Source: Astropecten irregularis (lineage: Eukaryota; Echinodermata; Asteroidea; Paxillosida; Astropectinidae). From it: 64,000 bases of DNA. The notes below the pieces were generated by a model. That model saw nothing but the letters and a program-made list of their open reading frames with translations, ran no database searches and was not told the origin of the DNA. Made by a program: the position numbers and the translations under genes. Within the stretch, counting starts at the first letter, position 1. The number at the start of each line of letters is the position of its first letter. Below are positions 1-10,678 of the stretch, piece by piece. Location of the stretch: NCBI GenBank assembly GCA_963971285.1, contig OZ020258.1, positions 6,840,614 through 6,904,613 on the forward strand, written 5' to 3'.

Positions 1-173
1 ATAAGATCCATCCTGGCCAAAATGTACCTTTGCATTTTATCTACAGGACCATGAACCAACAAAAATCAGGGAAAAATTAAGGAAAACAAATGGACGTGAA
101 GAAAATAGACTTTCGCTATATAACCTCGCTTCGATTGAATTTAAGCTTGGGGAATGATTATGATGGGTTTGGT

Positions 174-255
174 TCAGCCGTCAGTTGAATTGAAGTGGTC
201 ATCGTCTATTGTTGAGTAAATGTGCCCCTCGTTGCTGAGGAACTCCAATGCTTCT
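174..255 (-). CDS. RPA2: RPA2 exon 8, winged-helix C-half and stop
   Basis: Completes Arg259 and encodes [20 protein letters not shown], then FNSTDG and TGA at 174-176. This is the most conserved C-terminal signature of RPA2. Confidence 0.95.
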
Positions 256-3200
256 CTGTAAAAGGAAGGAAACGAGAAGCAGATGATCAAACTTAATTCC
301 AATATAAAAAGGTATCTCAGGGAAAGTATTACCAAGAAAACCAAACCAAGCTGTGAAATTCATCATGACTTAGATGTCTTGTGCTGCTGTGACTGTGCTA
401 TTTGATTCAATGCATATTTATTTCCAACTCTGTAAATGAAAGATAATATCATACTTTGGTTTTTGTCAAAGTCAAGAAATGCAGATTTGTGGGCAAAAAT
501 ATCAAGGGAGATACAACAACAGTCATCTGTGAAAATTTCAGTCCCATACGGTGCCCAATTTTTGAGAAAACAGTGAAAAAACGGTCACAGTATTTCTTAC
601 GTCTTAAACCGGTTCATACGGCACAGATCACGGCAAAAAATGCAGTTTGGAACTGGGTTGAGATTTTCAACCCTGGTCCCTACCAGGGTTAATTTCGATC
701 TGGTTAGGCCGTACGTCCTACCCGGGTTGACTCAGGGTTGGAAAATGTTCAAGAGTGAGAGGGGTTGAAAAAAAATCGCGGGATTAGATCCAGTTCCAAC
801 CCCGAGATTTTGGATAGTGTGAAAAGCCAATAATCTCATCTGATGTTCGTCTCATCACCTCCCCCACCCTGTCTGTTACCCTTTCTGTCACCATGTCTGT
901 CACAAAGCCCCACCTTTACCTTATTTTGTTGAATGGCGTTCCCTTCATACTCGACGAGAGGTAATTGACGCTCACACCTACATCGTCGTGGCAAGCTGTG
1001 ATCAAACGGTGCACCTGGAGGGTTTTTTTTGTCAAAAATAAAATAACAAACAATTTTGTAGTCATGAAAATGGCCACCAATACTGGCCACTCTGGGCATG
1101 GGCTTTACTGTCCATGAAAACAAGTGTGAACAAACCTGTCTTGAAGACTTAAAACAAAAACCTCTACAGAAAATAAATAAATAATTATGTCAACAATCGC
1201 ATAGCTAATTGAAGCTGACATTATTTGTAACTCTGATGAGCTTTTAAAATGACAACTTTGACACAAGTCTATTATCCTGGCTTAAATAATAGCTCATTCA
1301 TGGCTAATGATTGAAATTCCTAGACTATAATTATCACATGATTCAGGGCCTTTTCCAAATCTTGATTCTGGCTCAGGCTCTTCGTTTTCCCCCATCCATA
1401 TGCTGAAAATATTGGTTGTGGTTTTTCATTGAAGCTTAAGCTCCCTTTTCCTTTTCTAGTGGAATATTCACTGGTTCCCTACTGTTGAGACTCTTACCTG
1501 TCCTTGTACAGTGTTGAGACCATTAGAGGCACCGGCTGGCTGGTACCCGGCGCCCGACATGCCACCCTTGGATGGGGTCATGAACTGGCTACTGCCAAAA
1601 TTTCCCGCAGAGCTGGCCTCCTGCTAAAAGAACAAGAAGAACGGAAATTTGTAAGTCAAACCTACAGAAATTTGCGGTGGATGTTCGTGTACAAGCACTG
1701 TCTACTAAATTTGCTTAGCTGGGATAAAATTGAAGGTCTGGTATTGACAAACTTCTGATCATCAAATAACCACACGGGAAACTGATTGAATAATTTAAAG
1801 TCATTGAAAAGTGAACAAAGAAAAACAAATATCATTATGATTATGAGATTTGAAGCTTTGCATGGTGACAATTGGTATATGGATCAGTTTGCGGAAACAC
1901 CATGTAAGAATCGATCGCACTTTCGCACTGCTGTTTCGTTCGCACTTGTCTCAACGTTTCGACTAGCCTGCACTAGTCATCATCAGGAGAGAGAGATTAT
2001 GATTATGATTAAAAAAGCTGCATCCTCTTTGAGTGATCCCTATGTACTGTTTCTCAGGTTGCAGCATTGCTACTGCTGCAAGCATCTTCAATGATCCTTA
2101 GGATATACTGGTATGTGTGTGGTTTCATGGCTTCTGACTGCTAAACAACAAAGATATTAAATTGACAATTAGGCACACCACCAACACAGAGCTGGGTAGC
2201 TCAGTTGGTAAGAGCACCGGTAAAGTATTCCGGAGGTCACTGGTTCGATCCAGAGATTGAGCTATGAACTGTTTGACTTGAGCAGATTCCGCAAGTTCTT
2301 TGACTGTTTAGCAATGAAACTTTCATAGAAAGTTATAGAAAAACAAATAATCTCTTTAGGTTGTGCACATTTTCATTGTGACAAACAAAAATGTAAACTG
2401 ACAAAGTCAGTGTTTTGGGAGTCAGGTTGGCGTAGCAGTTCTTTCCTCGCCTTTCACCTCTGTGGACCGCATTCAAGTCCGGCTCGGTCCACAAGTGGAT
2501 TGGGTTTTCAGTCCCTACGCGATTCTGTTGGTTTTACCCAGAATTTTATTCTGGCGTTTTCCTCCTGCTTCTAAAACTGTATCTTCTTCTCATCATCTTT
2601 CCATAAAAGGTTTCATCAGGCTTGCGAGCTACAGTGCCTAGGGCGCTAAATTGACGAATCCTTGGTGTCATTACCAGAAATAAATAAATAAAGTCATGCC
2701 AAAAATATGGCTGTAATGAACATTCAATGTGGCTCTCAAGTAAGTAGTATTTATGATTGGCTAAGATGGACTATCACCCTGCCAAACCAACACGATAACA
2801 GATGACCTGTACCACTCAACTTGTGCATGTTCCTGAAAGTTTAGTTCAGTGGTCTTGTATTTAGCTTGTGTCAGTCTGGTCCCAATCAGACACCCAACAG
2901 ACAGACAGGCCTTGAATTTGGTTCTGAAAAGGGCAAGGCCACTTTTCCATTGCAAGGGGCACTTCCATTGGAAATAAGAATGTTTATGGAAACATTTGAA
3001 GGGGGTACAAAGACCATGGCCTCCGTGGCCTTTGTTAAATTCAAGGCTTGGACAGAGAGAGAGAGAGAGGAGAGCTTACCATTGCTTTCCTCTTGGTCAG
3101 CAGCATGTGAGTGTGCACAGTCTCCAGCATGTGTAAAGTCAGCTCGTTCATGTCCGTGACGGGCTTGATCTTGAAGGGGGCGATGCTGCGCTTCCCACCG

Positions 3201-6200
3201 AACGTGCGGATGTTGCCGATGACTTTGATGTAGGTGTTCTCTGAGTAGACCTGGGGCTGGAGTTCCTCCGGGGTGCTCTCCTGTGATCAAGATAGACAAT
3301 GGGGCGATTGCGTGTTAGAACCAACAACAGCACCAGCAATAAAGGACAACAGCATCAGGAGTGGAAGCATCAGCAGTGGCAGCATAAGCAGCAGCAAAAG
3401 CTGCTGTGCTACTGCTGCTGCTGCTGTGTTACAACTGCTGCACTGTTGCTGCTGTGCTACTATGGCTGTGCTTTAGCTGCTGCTGTGCTACTGCTGCTGC
3501 ACTGTTACTACTGCTGCGCTGTTGCTGCTGTGCTACTATGGCTGTGATTTAGCTGCTGCTGCACTGTTGCTGTGTTACTACTGCTGCGCTGCTGCTCCAC
3601 CTTTTCCCTTGATAGCTGCCTCAAAATTATGGCATTTGCATCAAGTCCTGAGATGGCTTGGACAGCCAATTCTTTGTTAATGATTTCCCACATTCCAGCG
3701 CTAAGGACACACAGAATAACTGACTCGCTTTACTCACATCACTGTCGATCCACTTTCGGATGTCCAGAATTGGCCCCGTTCTGTCGTCCACTTTGTACAA
3801 GATGTTGGTTGCCGACATTTCCACCTGACGGATCAGGCCGATGATTGACACCTGTCACAATCAATCAAATAATCAATAATCAATCAAGCAATAAGTAGTA
3901 AAAAAAAATAATCATAAACACACATAGTAAAAGAAGTTCAAAAAAATGTTATGCCTTTTTCATTGTGATTGGAGCAGGGGTCAATTTCACGAAGCCCTGC
4001 GATCGATCTTAACCTGAGTTATGAAGGATAACCCATCGTAGGGGCCTATCCCACGTAGAACTTCAATGCATCAAAGGTCCTACGATTGATAGTAAGTTAC
4101 GAAGAGTTTGGTGAAATCGACCCCAAATTACATTGGTAGCCCGACATTGTTAGTCTACAGTTAAGCATCGTATGCCATAATAAAAACCACAAACAGAAAT
4201 TTTGATTGCCCACTAAAAGTGCTCTCGTCAAAGACAAGAAAACACTAAGTAAGCCAAATTCTGTTCCTAGCTCCCTGCACTGTTGAATTTGACGGAGCCG
4301 ATTTCTCAACCACTAAGATTAATCTTATAACTTTCATTTGTCGATATCACTTTAGCGATTTGTATTATTACATCACATTATGCTTAGCAGTGAAGATTGA
4401 TTCACAATAATTAAGCCATTTGGGAGTTAAATCTGAAAAGTATCTGGCACACAGGCTTTTTTCATTGCATACAAACATCCCAGTTTGAATTTCCCAGACT
4501 AAAGACTGTTGCTATATCAAATGATTTGGGGCAAGCTTTAGCATAGAAATAACATCTGTGGAATGGACTGGTTCCTTTGTGCAATTCTTATCCATTGTGA
4601 ACAGTGCATTGGTACAAGATGTCTGTTATGTAACCAAAAGCTTGCCCGAATCAAGTGATATAGCAACAGTTTAAGTCTGGAGAATTCAGGTTTTGTTGTT
4701 TACGTACAGTGAAAGAATTCAGTGTACCAGATATAATTCAATTTTAACTTGCGAAAAGCTCATTACAAAGATGAATCTTAGTGCTTCGTCAAATCGACCA
4801 TTGGTCTCCAAAATGTTTTGCCGTTAGGCTTACCTGATATATCTCCACCTCTCCGATCTTGAAGTGTTCATCAACCTGGGTGGCTTGTAGGACCTGAGCT
4901 ATGGTGCATGGAATCAGGTTCTGTATACGTTTACCCTGAGGGGAAGAAAGTAATCCATACGAATGTTGTCAGAGGAATTCTTTTTTTAATGTAGGGATAT
5001 GTATTAATTGAGACTTGATCTAATTATTATAATTGAGAGATAAGGGACTGTGTGTGTGATCACGCCAGCATGCGAGAGCGCCGGCATGTTTACCTGTTCT
5101 TAATGATAATATCTACTTTTGGAACAAAAGATTAATAAGAGAAGTGGATAAAAAGAGATTAAATGCTAAGATAAGAGTCAGTTGGAGATTATTCGGGATA
5201 GAGGAAAGACTGCTGAGTTTACAGCAGGTTGAATTAAATTCACGAAGTGTGCACATAAATCAAATGATTCTGTTGTTCATTGCCTCTTTCTTCCTTTCTT
5301 CGGCTCAATTGGAAATGCAGACTTCGTTATAAACTGCTGCAAACTCCTCATCAACCAAAATAATGATCTAAGTAAAATACTTGGAGTTAGGAGGGCCTGA
5401 AGTGCTTTTATCCTAGTAGGACCTTCCTCAAAGGCTACAATAGTTTTTTTTTTTTTTCACGATAAAACTAGGCCACATGCATTCACGTTTATACACCATC
5501 ATTCCACTGCAGCGATCTATGCACACAGCACACTGCAGTGTATGTGCATCACCGTTTTCAAATCGGAACGCACTGTTTGCCAAACACGAATGCAAAGTTT
5601 GCGAATCATAACTGTTAAAAAGAGGTGTTTGGATAATTATTAAGTTGGCTTAACTACACTGAATGAAAGATGGACATAATACGCAACATAAGTTCGCCGT
5701 TTGTCGCATGTGCATTCCTCTTACAAAATCCAAGCGCAACGCGAACCTGACAAACATGTTTGCGTAAGTACATGCAAGTGGAACGCACCCCTTGATGGGA
5801 GAATATGCAGCCATTGTTTGACTTTTGGCCAAGGGCATTCAACTCAAATTGCATCATGTAAACAATTATATAAAGTTGTATCTGAAATTTGAAAAGACTG
5901 ATGTCTGGTACCTTTGTCCCTCCAGTGGCAGGTGAACCAAACTGTCCCAAGTTACCTGGTGATTGATAATAACCACCAGCCTGGCTGCCTTGGCCTCCCT
6001 GGTCGTTGAACCCACCGCCATAATTAGATGAACCTGTAATAATAATGATAAAGAGTACAAGTAACAAACTGCTTACTCAACCAAAACAATGACCTTAAAT
6101 TTATAAAATACTTAGAGATAGGAGGGCCTGATGCATTTCGATCCTAGCAGGATCTTTATCCCCTTTGATAAAGATCCTGCTACTTTGCTAGGATTGAAAT

Positions 6201-7629
6201 GCATCAGGTCTTCCTCCAAGCAATAATAATGAAGGAAATATTTCTCTCCATTTAATTTGAAAAGGATGTGATAATCCATGTGTAATACATGACCTAAGCA
6301 CTAGAGTAATAATACTACAGTGGAACGCAGATTTGAATCTGAGGGCGCCCTATTACGGCGATTGCTCAGTTCAGAACCCTCACTTCACTGCAGATGGCGG
6401 AATGACTGTGTATATGTTCCGTTGCGCTTGCTATGCATAATAAAAACACGTATAGGGGGTCCCAAACTTAACAATTGTCCCTATCTCATAAGCATGAACA
6501 AGGACGATTGTAAAGTTCGGGACAATCCTGTGTGTTTTTATCATTCTGGTAGTGCGCAACGGAACGTCATGGTCGGTCCGGCATGTGATAAAAACACAGC
6601 AGAGTCCCAAACATTGGGGATTGTGGGTTGACGGGTCCTAAAACTATAAAGGAAAGGAAACTACTTTTTGAAAAGTAACTTACCTACATATACTTTGTTG
6701 GTCTCCTCCTCTATATTACCAAGGTTACATTTTTGGAAAGAGGGCAGGGCTTTGATTTTTGAGGGAAATTATGGGGTAAAAACGGTAACCAAGATTGTAA
6801 CATTTCACCGCCGCACGGACAGCCGCACACGAGAATAGTCTGGTTTCCACTCTGACATTTTGAGGACTCTTGGTCTGTTGGGTCTGGGCACTAGACTAAC
6901 CAGACCAGACAAAATGGCCTCACGCGATCAGACGGTCTGTTTTAAAGTTTACAAGAAGTGCGTAAGAAAATTGAATTTTAACCCTGAAATGTTTAACAAA
7001 TTTCTTCAATCTAGGCTTTTAAGGACCCAGGAACATTTGCTGAAAGTCAAAAGTATCATTTTTGAGGAGTAGAAGTTAGTTCAGAGCCAAAAAAATCAAT
7101 GTGTTTTGGGATCCCGTCAACCCACAATCGCCCAAACATTACAATCGCCTGAAAAAGTACACTCATGAATGAATTGAATATTTGGATTTACAGTCAGAGG
7201 ATAATTCCAGAGGTTACGTTTTTTGGGTCAAAATCCACATCAAATAGGCCTATGAAATAATTTGACATATTCACTTCGACTGCAGACAAATTAGTATTAC
7301 AAGCATGACAAGTCCAAAACATTTTCAAGAAATGTCTATGATGAATAAGCTATGAAATGGCTGTCAATTTTGTCATACACAGGTTGCAAAATACTTATCC
7401 CAAAATGATATAACTCCACCACATCACATGACCACGAAAAACAATTGTCAACCCATGCCATGTAATGTTGATCAAATAACAAGTTAGTGAGGCCAAAACT
7501 TAGAAAACATTCAAAATCTAATTGAACAGACCCAATAAAATATTCGAATTTTCAGAATGACGAGTAAGACTGCTCTTTTGTAGACAAAAAATGAAAAATA
7601 AAAGACATACCTGCTTGATTGTTAAACAT
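174..7629 (-). CDS. RPA2: Replication protein A 32 kDa subunit (complete, 8 coding exons)
   Basis: Middle subunit of the heterotrimeric RPA complex, which coats single-stranded DNA in the nucleus during replication, repair and checkpoint signalling. I assembled it from eight exons: 7611-7629, 5912-6033, 4834-4935, 3738-3851, 3080-3280, 1498-1620, 920-1014 and 174-255. All junctions are GT-AG and all phases agree, giving 858 nt and 285 residues plus TGA (human protein 270). Residues 1-47 are a Gly/Ser/Gln-rich phosphorylation tail. Residues about 48-186 form the OB fold (DBD-D), with family blocks [36 protein letters not shown] and [12 protein letters not shown]. Residues 187-227 are a Gly/Ser linker, and 228-285 are the winged helix used to recruit repair factors, ending [11 protein letters not shown]. 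The start is the first ATG of a 19-nt coding exon whose phase fits exon 2. It is divergent from ECHDC1. No poly(A) signal is visible before the left edge. Confidence 0.95.
438..607 (+). mobile_element. TTAA-family MITE, subfamily A, 3'-truncated
   Basis: Left half only, from ATATCATACTTTGG through TCAGTCCCATACGGTGCCCA to GTATTTCTTACGTCTT. It lies in the last RPA2 intron. The family is described at 9239-9589. Confidence 0.8.
920..1014 (-). CDS. RPA2: RPA2 exon 7, winged-helix N-half
   Basis: Residues 228-258 plus two bases of Arg259: [19 protein letters not shown], then [12 protein letters not shown]. It aligns with the human block VLNLIKACPRPEGLNFQDL. Acceptor CCTCCAG, donor GTAAAG. Confidence 0.9.
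1346..1462. mobile_element. GGGGCCTTTTCCAAA palindromic element, left part
   Basis: Matches the left half of the intact copy at 13876-14110: GGGCCTTTTCCAAA, then GGCTCAGGCTC, then the conserved centre CATCCATATGCTGAAAATAT. The right inverted repeat is missing. Lies in RPA2 intron 6. Confidence 0.7.
1498..1620 (-). CDS. RPA2: RPA2 exon 6, flexible linker
   Basis: Residues 187-227, [20 protein letters not shown] and on to LNTVQGQ, the Gly/Ser-rich tether before the winged helix. The acceptor is a tandem TAGCAG, so position 1623 is an equally valid exon start that would add one Gln. Confidence 0.92.
1860..1990 (-). repeat. Dispersed repeat with hammerhead-like core
   Basis: Read on the minus strand it holds CTGATGA (1986-1980), a GACTAG/CTAGTC stem with loop TGCAGG, then GAAAC (1960-1956), followed by GTTGAGAC and two GTGCGAA-type motifs. 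It ends ACATGGTGTTTCCGCAAACT. Related copies are at 12541-12665 and 21900-21990, and a terminal fragment (ATGGTGTTTCTGCAAACTGA) is near 58302. Confidence 0.7.
2190..2270 (+). repeat. tRNA-derived SINE head
   Basis: Has a polymerase III A box TAGCTCAGTTGG (2198-2209) and a near-consensus B box GGTTCGATCC (2242-2251) at tRNA spacing. There is no acceptor stem closure, so it is not a functional tRNA. Confidence 0.75.
2416..2692 (+). repeat. SINE with AATAAATAAATAAA tail
   Basis: tRNA-like head (GGCGTAGCAG; CATTCAAGTCC), a unique body with GGGTTTTCAGTCCCTACGCG and GGCGTTTTCCTCC, and a short AAATAAATAAATAAA tail. The layout is that of a retroposed SINE of a different family from the 2190 copy. 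It lies in RPA2 intron 5. Confidence 0.75.
3080..3280 (-). CDS. RPA2: RPA2 exon 5, end of OB fold and trimerisation helix
   Basis: Residues 120-186, [20 protein letters not shown] through [12 protein letters not shown]. The final helix ([18 protein letters not shown]) matches the C-terminal helix that RPA2 contributes to the RPA1-RPA2-RPA3 three-helix bundle. It is 67 whole codons. Confidence 0.95.
3343..3598. repeat. Imperfect CTG/CAG-rich trinucleotide tract
   Basis: Begins as CAGCAGTGGCAGCATAAGCA, changes to runs of CTGCTG and GTGCTACTG, and ends CTGCGCTGCTGCTCCACC. It occupies much of RPA2 intron 4 (between exons 3738-3851 and 3080-3280). The polarity switch from CAG to CTG near 3395 gives it hairpin potential on either strand. 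Confidence 0.85.
3738..3851 (-). CDS. RPA2: RPA2 exon 4, OB-fold core
   Basis: Residues 82-119, [20 protein letters not shown] and on to WIDSD. This is the segment carrying the conserved aromatic and basic DNA-contact region of DBD-D. It is 38 whole codons with donor GTGAGT. Confidence 0.95.
3977..4124. mobile_element. GGGGTCGATTTCA fold-back MITE
   Basis: 148 bp bounded by GGGGTCAATTTCACGAAG and an inverted TTTGGTGAAATCGACCCC. Inner arms CTGAGTTATGAAGGATAACC and TGATAGTAAGTTACGAAG are also related. Other copies: 21876-22112, 24575-24690, 40604-40757, 59066-59110. Confidence 0.85.
4834..4935 (-). CDS. RPA2: RPA2 exon 3, start of OB fold
   Basis: Residues 48-81, [14 protein letters not shown] through [10 protein letters not shown], correspond to the first strands of DBD-D. 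It is 34 whole codons, with a strong donor (CAG|GTAAGC) and acceptor CCCCTCAG. Confidence 0.94.
5325..5452. mobile_element. GGAGGGCCTGATGCATTT fold-back family, half copy
   Basis: Half-element: AAACTGCTGCAAACT, then TTGGAGTTAGGAGGGCCTGA, then TCCTAGTAGGACC. Full palindromic copies are at 6065-6222 and 63361-63545. It is in RPA2 intron 2. Confidence 0.7.
5912..6033 (-). CDS. RPA2: RPA2 exon 2, N-terminal phospho-tail
   Basis: Encodes residues 7-47. Ser31-Pro and Ser40-Pro fall where human RPA2 has its two cyclin-kinase sites (S23 and S29), and Ser23-Gln is a PIKK-type site. The acceptor follows a run of TTATTATTACAG and the donor is GTACCA. Confidence 0.92.
6065..6222. mobile_element. GGAGGGCCTGATGCATTT fold-back element
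   Basis: Arms GATGCATTTCGATCCTAGCA and TGCTAGGATTGAAATGCATC face each other around AGGATCTTTATCCCC, forming a long hairpin. It lies immediately upstream of RPA2 exon 2 in transcript sense, in intron 1. Confidence 0.8.
6416..6565. mobile_element. Fold-back MITE, GTTCCGTTGCGC ends
   Basis: 150-bp near-perfect palindrome: GTTCCGTTGCGC ... GTGCGCAACGGAAC, with inner arms ATAATAAAAACACG and TGTGTTTTTATCAT, and GTCCCAAACTT facing AAAGTTCGGGAC. No other copy seen in the window. Confidence 0.8.
6614..7133. mobile_element. TIR element with GATTGTGGGTTGACGGG ends
   Basis: About 520 bp between GGGGATTGTGGGTTGACGGG and the inverted CCCGTCAACCCACAATCGCC. It contains CTGGTTTCCACTCTGACATT and an AGTCTGGTTAGT-like block. 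A diverged partial relative lies at about 56500-56830. Located in RPA2 intron 1. Confidence 0.75.
7611..7629 (-). CDS. RPA2: RPA2 coding exon 1 (19 nt)
   Basis: Encodes MFNNQA plus the first base of Gly7. The donor GTATGT follows directly. An exon this short would be missed by ORF searches; it is supported by phase and by the usual short tail of RPA2 before the Gly-rich segment. Confidence 0.8.
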
Positions 7630-7639
7630 ATTGTGACCG

Positions 7640-8520
7640 TCGTTCTCTGGATCCAAAGCTATTCCAAAGAATTTCCGATGAACTTTCTCGTGTGTGATTG
7701 TATTTTTTGTCAGGTAGGCCTACGCACGTTTAACATTATTCGAGTTCGCGGGGCTAGTCAATATGGCGCGCCATGTCTGATAGAACTGACCAATCACAAA
7801 GCGCGTTAGAAAGACTCTTAACAGGCATGTATTTTACAGCTATGAAAATACACATTTTACATGGAAATGTGGATTGTTGAAGAAAATCAATATATTATTA
7901 AAATTCAGAACACATTGATACTAATTTCACATAGTATAACGGTCACAAAATGTTGAATTACGTGAAATAATTACTTATGCAAATCTGAATAAGACTAGTA
8001 ACCAGACTGGACACGTGTAAAATACACATACACTGTATAGGTCTCAGACTAAAACCTGTTGCATATTCATTTATTTGTATGTAAATAATGTATATATAAC
8101 ACGTTGACGTCATTGTACGTGCTTGAACTATTAAAATCGGGTCAGTAGCCCACTTTATCATCGTCCTGAAAGCGATCAATTTTTGGAGAATAAACCCCGC
8201 AGTTGCCATAGTTTCTATAAGAGAGGGTGAATAGTTACCGATCCAGCTCAAGAGGTAAGTGAGGGCTTGTTAAAGGGGGAATTCTGATGCCAAAAACGGA
8301 ATGAAGGGACAATGTTTTGATTACGGTCAGGCGCGGCAAGTCCATCCAGTGCAGTGGTTCGTGTCAATTGTTCTGGATGTAAACAAGTGCACGTGCTGAA
8401 GTCGTGACCACCGATCAACTAAACAACAGTAACGGTACTCTCTAATGCAATACCGTTCACACGGATTAGGGTCAGTTATATTCCCATCAAGTTTGCATTT
8501 AGCGGGAGAGTGTTTTGGCG
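7640..8520. promoter_or_regulatory. Probable divergent promoter region of RPA2 and ECHDC1
   Basis: Unique DNA just upstream of the RPA2 start codon. It contains a CCAAT box (7790-7794), CAATATGGCG (7759-7768, which matches the YY1 consensus CGCCATnTT in reverse), the palindrome GGCGCGCC (7765-7772) and TTTCTAACGCGC (minus sense), an E2F-like context expected for a replication gene. On the plus strand two good donors (AAGAG|GTAAGT after 8254; GGCG|GTAAGA after 8520) could end a 5' untranslated exon of ECHDC1, whose first coding exon has an acceptor (CAG) ending at 14300. Transcription start sites are not visible in sequence; this is inference from layout. Confidence 0.5.
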
Positions 8521-9238
8521 GTAAGAAATTGTGTTTTTACTCCGATTGTGCTGAACTAGATCTAAGACTTATTTATCAAACCATCTGATCATAGAGGAAG
8601 GAATTCTTTATTTCTTGTTACTTGTTAGGCCTAGTTATTACTAGTTCAATAGTTGGGTTTGCTTTTCTGACGAAAATGAAATGGTGTGGTAGACCTATGT
8701 ATGTTTATTGTTTTTTTATGGGTCACTTAACTGATGTTTTTCTTTTGTTCAGTCTGGGGGCTGGGTGGGTCTGTTTTTTTTTATGTGGTCTGTCACTAGG
8801 GTTTGTGATGAAAATTAATAAAACCCGGTATTTTTCAGACACTTGTCTCTACTTGTCTCTGTTCACATTTATAAACAAAATATGTTGCATTGTTAACATT
8901 CTTGTTCAATTTCACTTGGGTCAGTATTATCATGGAGGAAGGAAAGAAATATCCCCCCCCCCCAAAAAAAAAGAAGAAGCTGTAAAACCCTTTAGACTTA
9001 TCCTTCTCCTTTCCACTGCCATGATTGCTGTGATCATTCACTCTGATTCTATTTCAAATTTTGGGTTTGGAATTTGTTTGTTAAACTGTGATCACTTTCA
9101 GAGTACAATAATTGCATGCATAATACCCAGCCACTGGATCGAAAGCCCTGTGCACTCCAATGTATGAGTGGTCAAGCATGACATTGTACACAGCTACAAT
9201 ATGGGAATAGCAGGGTATTTTGCATTTCTAATTTACTA

Positions 9239-9589
9239 TTAAAGGCAATATCATACTTTGGTTTTTATCAAAGAAATACAGATTCATGGGCAAAAATATC
9301 AAGACAGATACAGTAACAGTCATCTGTGAAATTTCAGTCCAAACTTTTTGAGAAAACAGTGAAAAACGGCCACAGTATTTCTTAAGTCTTTTCTCTTTTA
9401 TTTTTGATCTTGAATAAGATTTTCGGTCGTTCTTTTACTAATTTCTGGATAAATACACCATTTCAGGCAGAAAAATCTTAACGGTACATATATGTTTTTA
9501 CCACCACCATCTTCATACCCTGCAAGTTATACGTAAATCTGTGAACATTCCTGTTTTGGTTTCTTACCAAAGTATGATACTACCTTTAA
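9239..9589 (+). mobile_element. TTAA-family MITE, subfamily A (reference copy)
   Basis: 351 bp flanked by TTAA on both sides (9239-9242 and 9586-9589). The inverted repeat consensus is AGGTAGTATCATACTTTGG. The left half carries CAGATTCATGGGCAAAAATA and TTGAGAAAACAGTGAAAAAC. The centre is a GATC-rich palindrome, and the right half carries TTTCTGGATAAATACACCAT, CCATCTTCATACCCTGCAAG and TTCCTGTTTTGGTTTCTTAC. There is no ORF, so it is non-autonomous. TTAA duplication is typical of the piggyBac and Kolobok superfamilies; the superfamily is not decided here. About 23 copies occur in the window. Confidence 0.88.
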
Positions 9590-9979
9590 TGCTTGACATT
9601 ATTATTGTAGAATAAAATAATGCTTGGGCTTTAGTGTGACAGATTTAATCTTGTCTGAAGGCATTTGTATCATCAACCATGTTAACTACCATATGTTCAA
9701 TATATTTCAGTTACTGGTTGTATACAATTAAAAGGCGACTTCTGAATAAACTACTTCTCTTTTGTGAGATAGGAAATATCAGTTTCCCATAATTATCACA
9801 CCATGAAGCTACTTCCATTATCCCACACAAACACGATACATGTCAAGGCCAGCTGTTATCACTGTAGATATTGGCAAGTTCAAATTGGGTGTTTCCCTTT
9901 GTGTGTGTGTGCACACACAAAAATATATCAGTATTACCTTGTACAGTACATGTCAAATTACAACAGATGAATAGGGCCT

Positions 9980-10374
9980 GTAGGTACTATCATACTTTGG
10001 TAGGAAACCAACATAGACATGTTTACCAATTTTTCTATAACTTTACAGGGTATAAAGATAGATTTGTACTAAATTTGTACAAACTTGTACCGTTAAAATA
10101 TTTCTCCCTGAAATGCTGTCTTTTTCCAGAAAAGAGTATTAAACAAAATACTGGGAACAGTTTTGATCTACGAGATCAAATCCTCACAATTACAATTACA
10201 CCACAATTTCATCTTACATTTGCAACAGTTCTTCGCAGTTTTCTATTGTTTCCAATGATAAGTTGAGCTGAAAATTTCACAGGTTTGTTTTTATTTCATG
10301 ACAAATCAAATTATGAATAGAACGCAGCTTTTCTAATTACCTTTACATGTCACAAAGTATGATAGTACCTTTAA
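9980..10374. mobile_element. TTAA-family MITE, subfamily C
   Basis: Ends TACTATCATACTTTGG and AAAGTATGATAGTACC|TTTAA. It keeps part of the conserved half (ATGTTTACCAATTTTTCTAT, GGGTATAAAGATAG), a TACGAGATCAAATCC centre, and a second half unrelated to subfamily A (TCACAATTACAATTA, TTGCAACAGTT). Second C copy: 13156-13504. Confidence 0.8.
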
Positions 10375-10678
10375 AGTCTGTAATCAATTTGTGTAGAACA
10401 TTCACAAAACTCTGCCACAATTAATCCTATAGCAAAAAAATAATGGTACCCTCAAATATAATGTAATTCTTTTTCCATACATGATGTGGCTATTTTGTAT
10501 AAATTATGCTGTTTCTGTATTAAAAGACAAATATAATTTGTATCTGTGTGTGACTGTGTGCAAGATATGTTGGTTATTGTGCTTAAATGTTGAGCTTGAA
10601 AACCAATTTCTTGATGCCAACCAAAATCCTCAAAGCTTTTTTGGCTGATTCTTTGTGAATTTCCTGTACAGCTGTGTA

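Noticed and set aside
2886..3299. 137-codon minus-strand ORF over RPA2 exon 5
   Set aside because: Wrong frame of the true exon; the real frame continues the OB fold and matches both splice phases.
8622..9167. 181-codon plus-strand ORF, hydrophobic
   Set aside because: Its annotated first codon is TTG, composition simply mirrors T-rich DNA, it runs through a C/A homopolymer tract at 8951-8971, and no family motif or splice context is seen.
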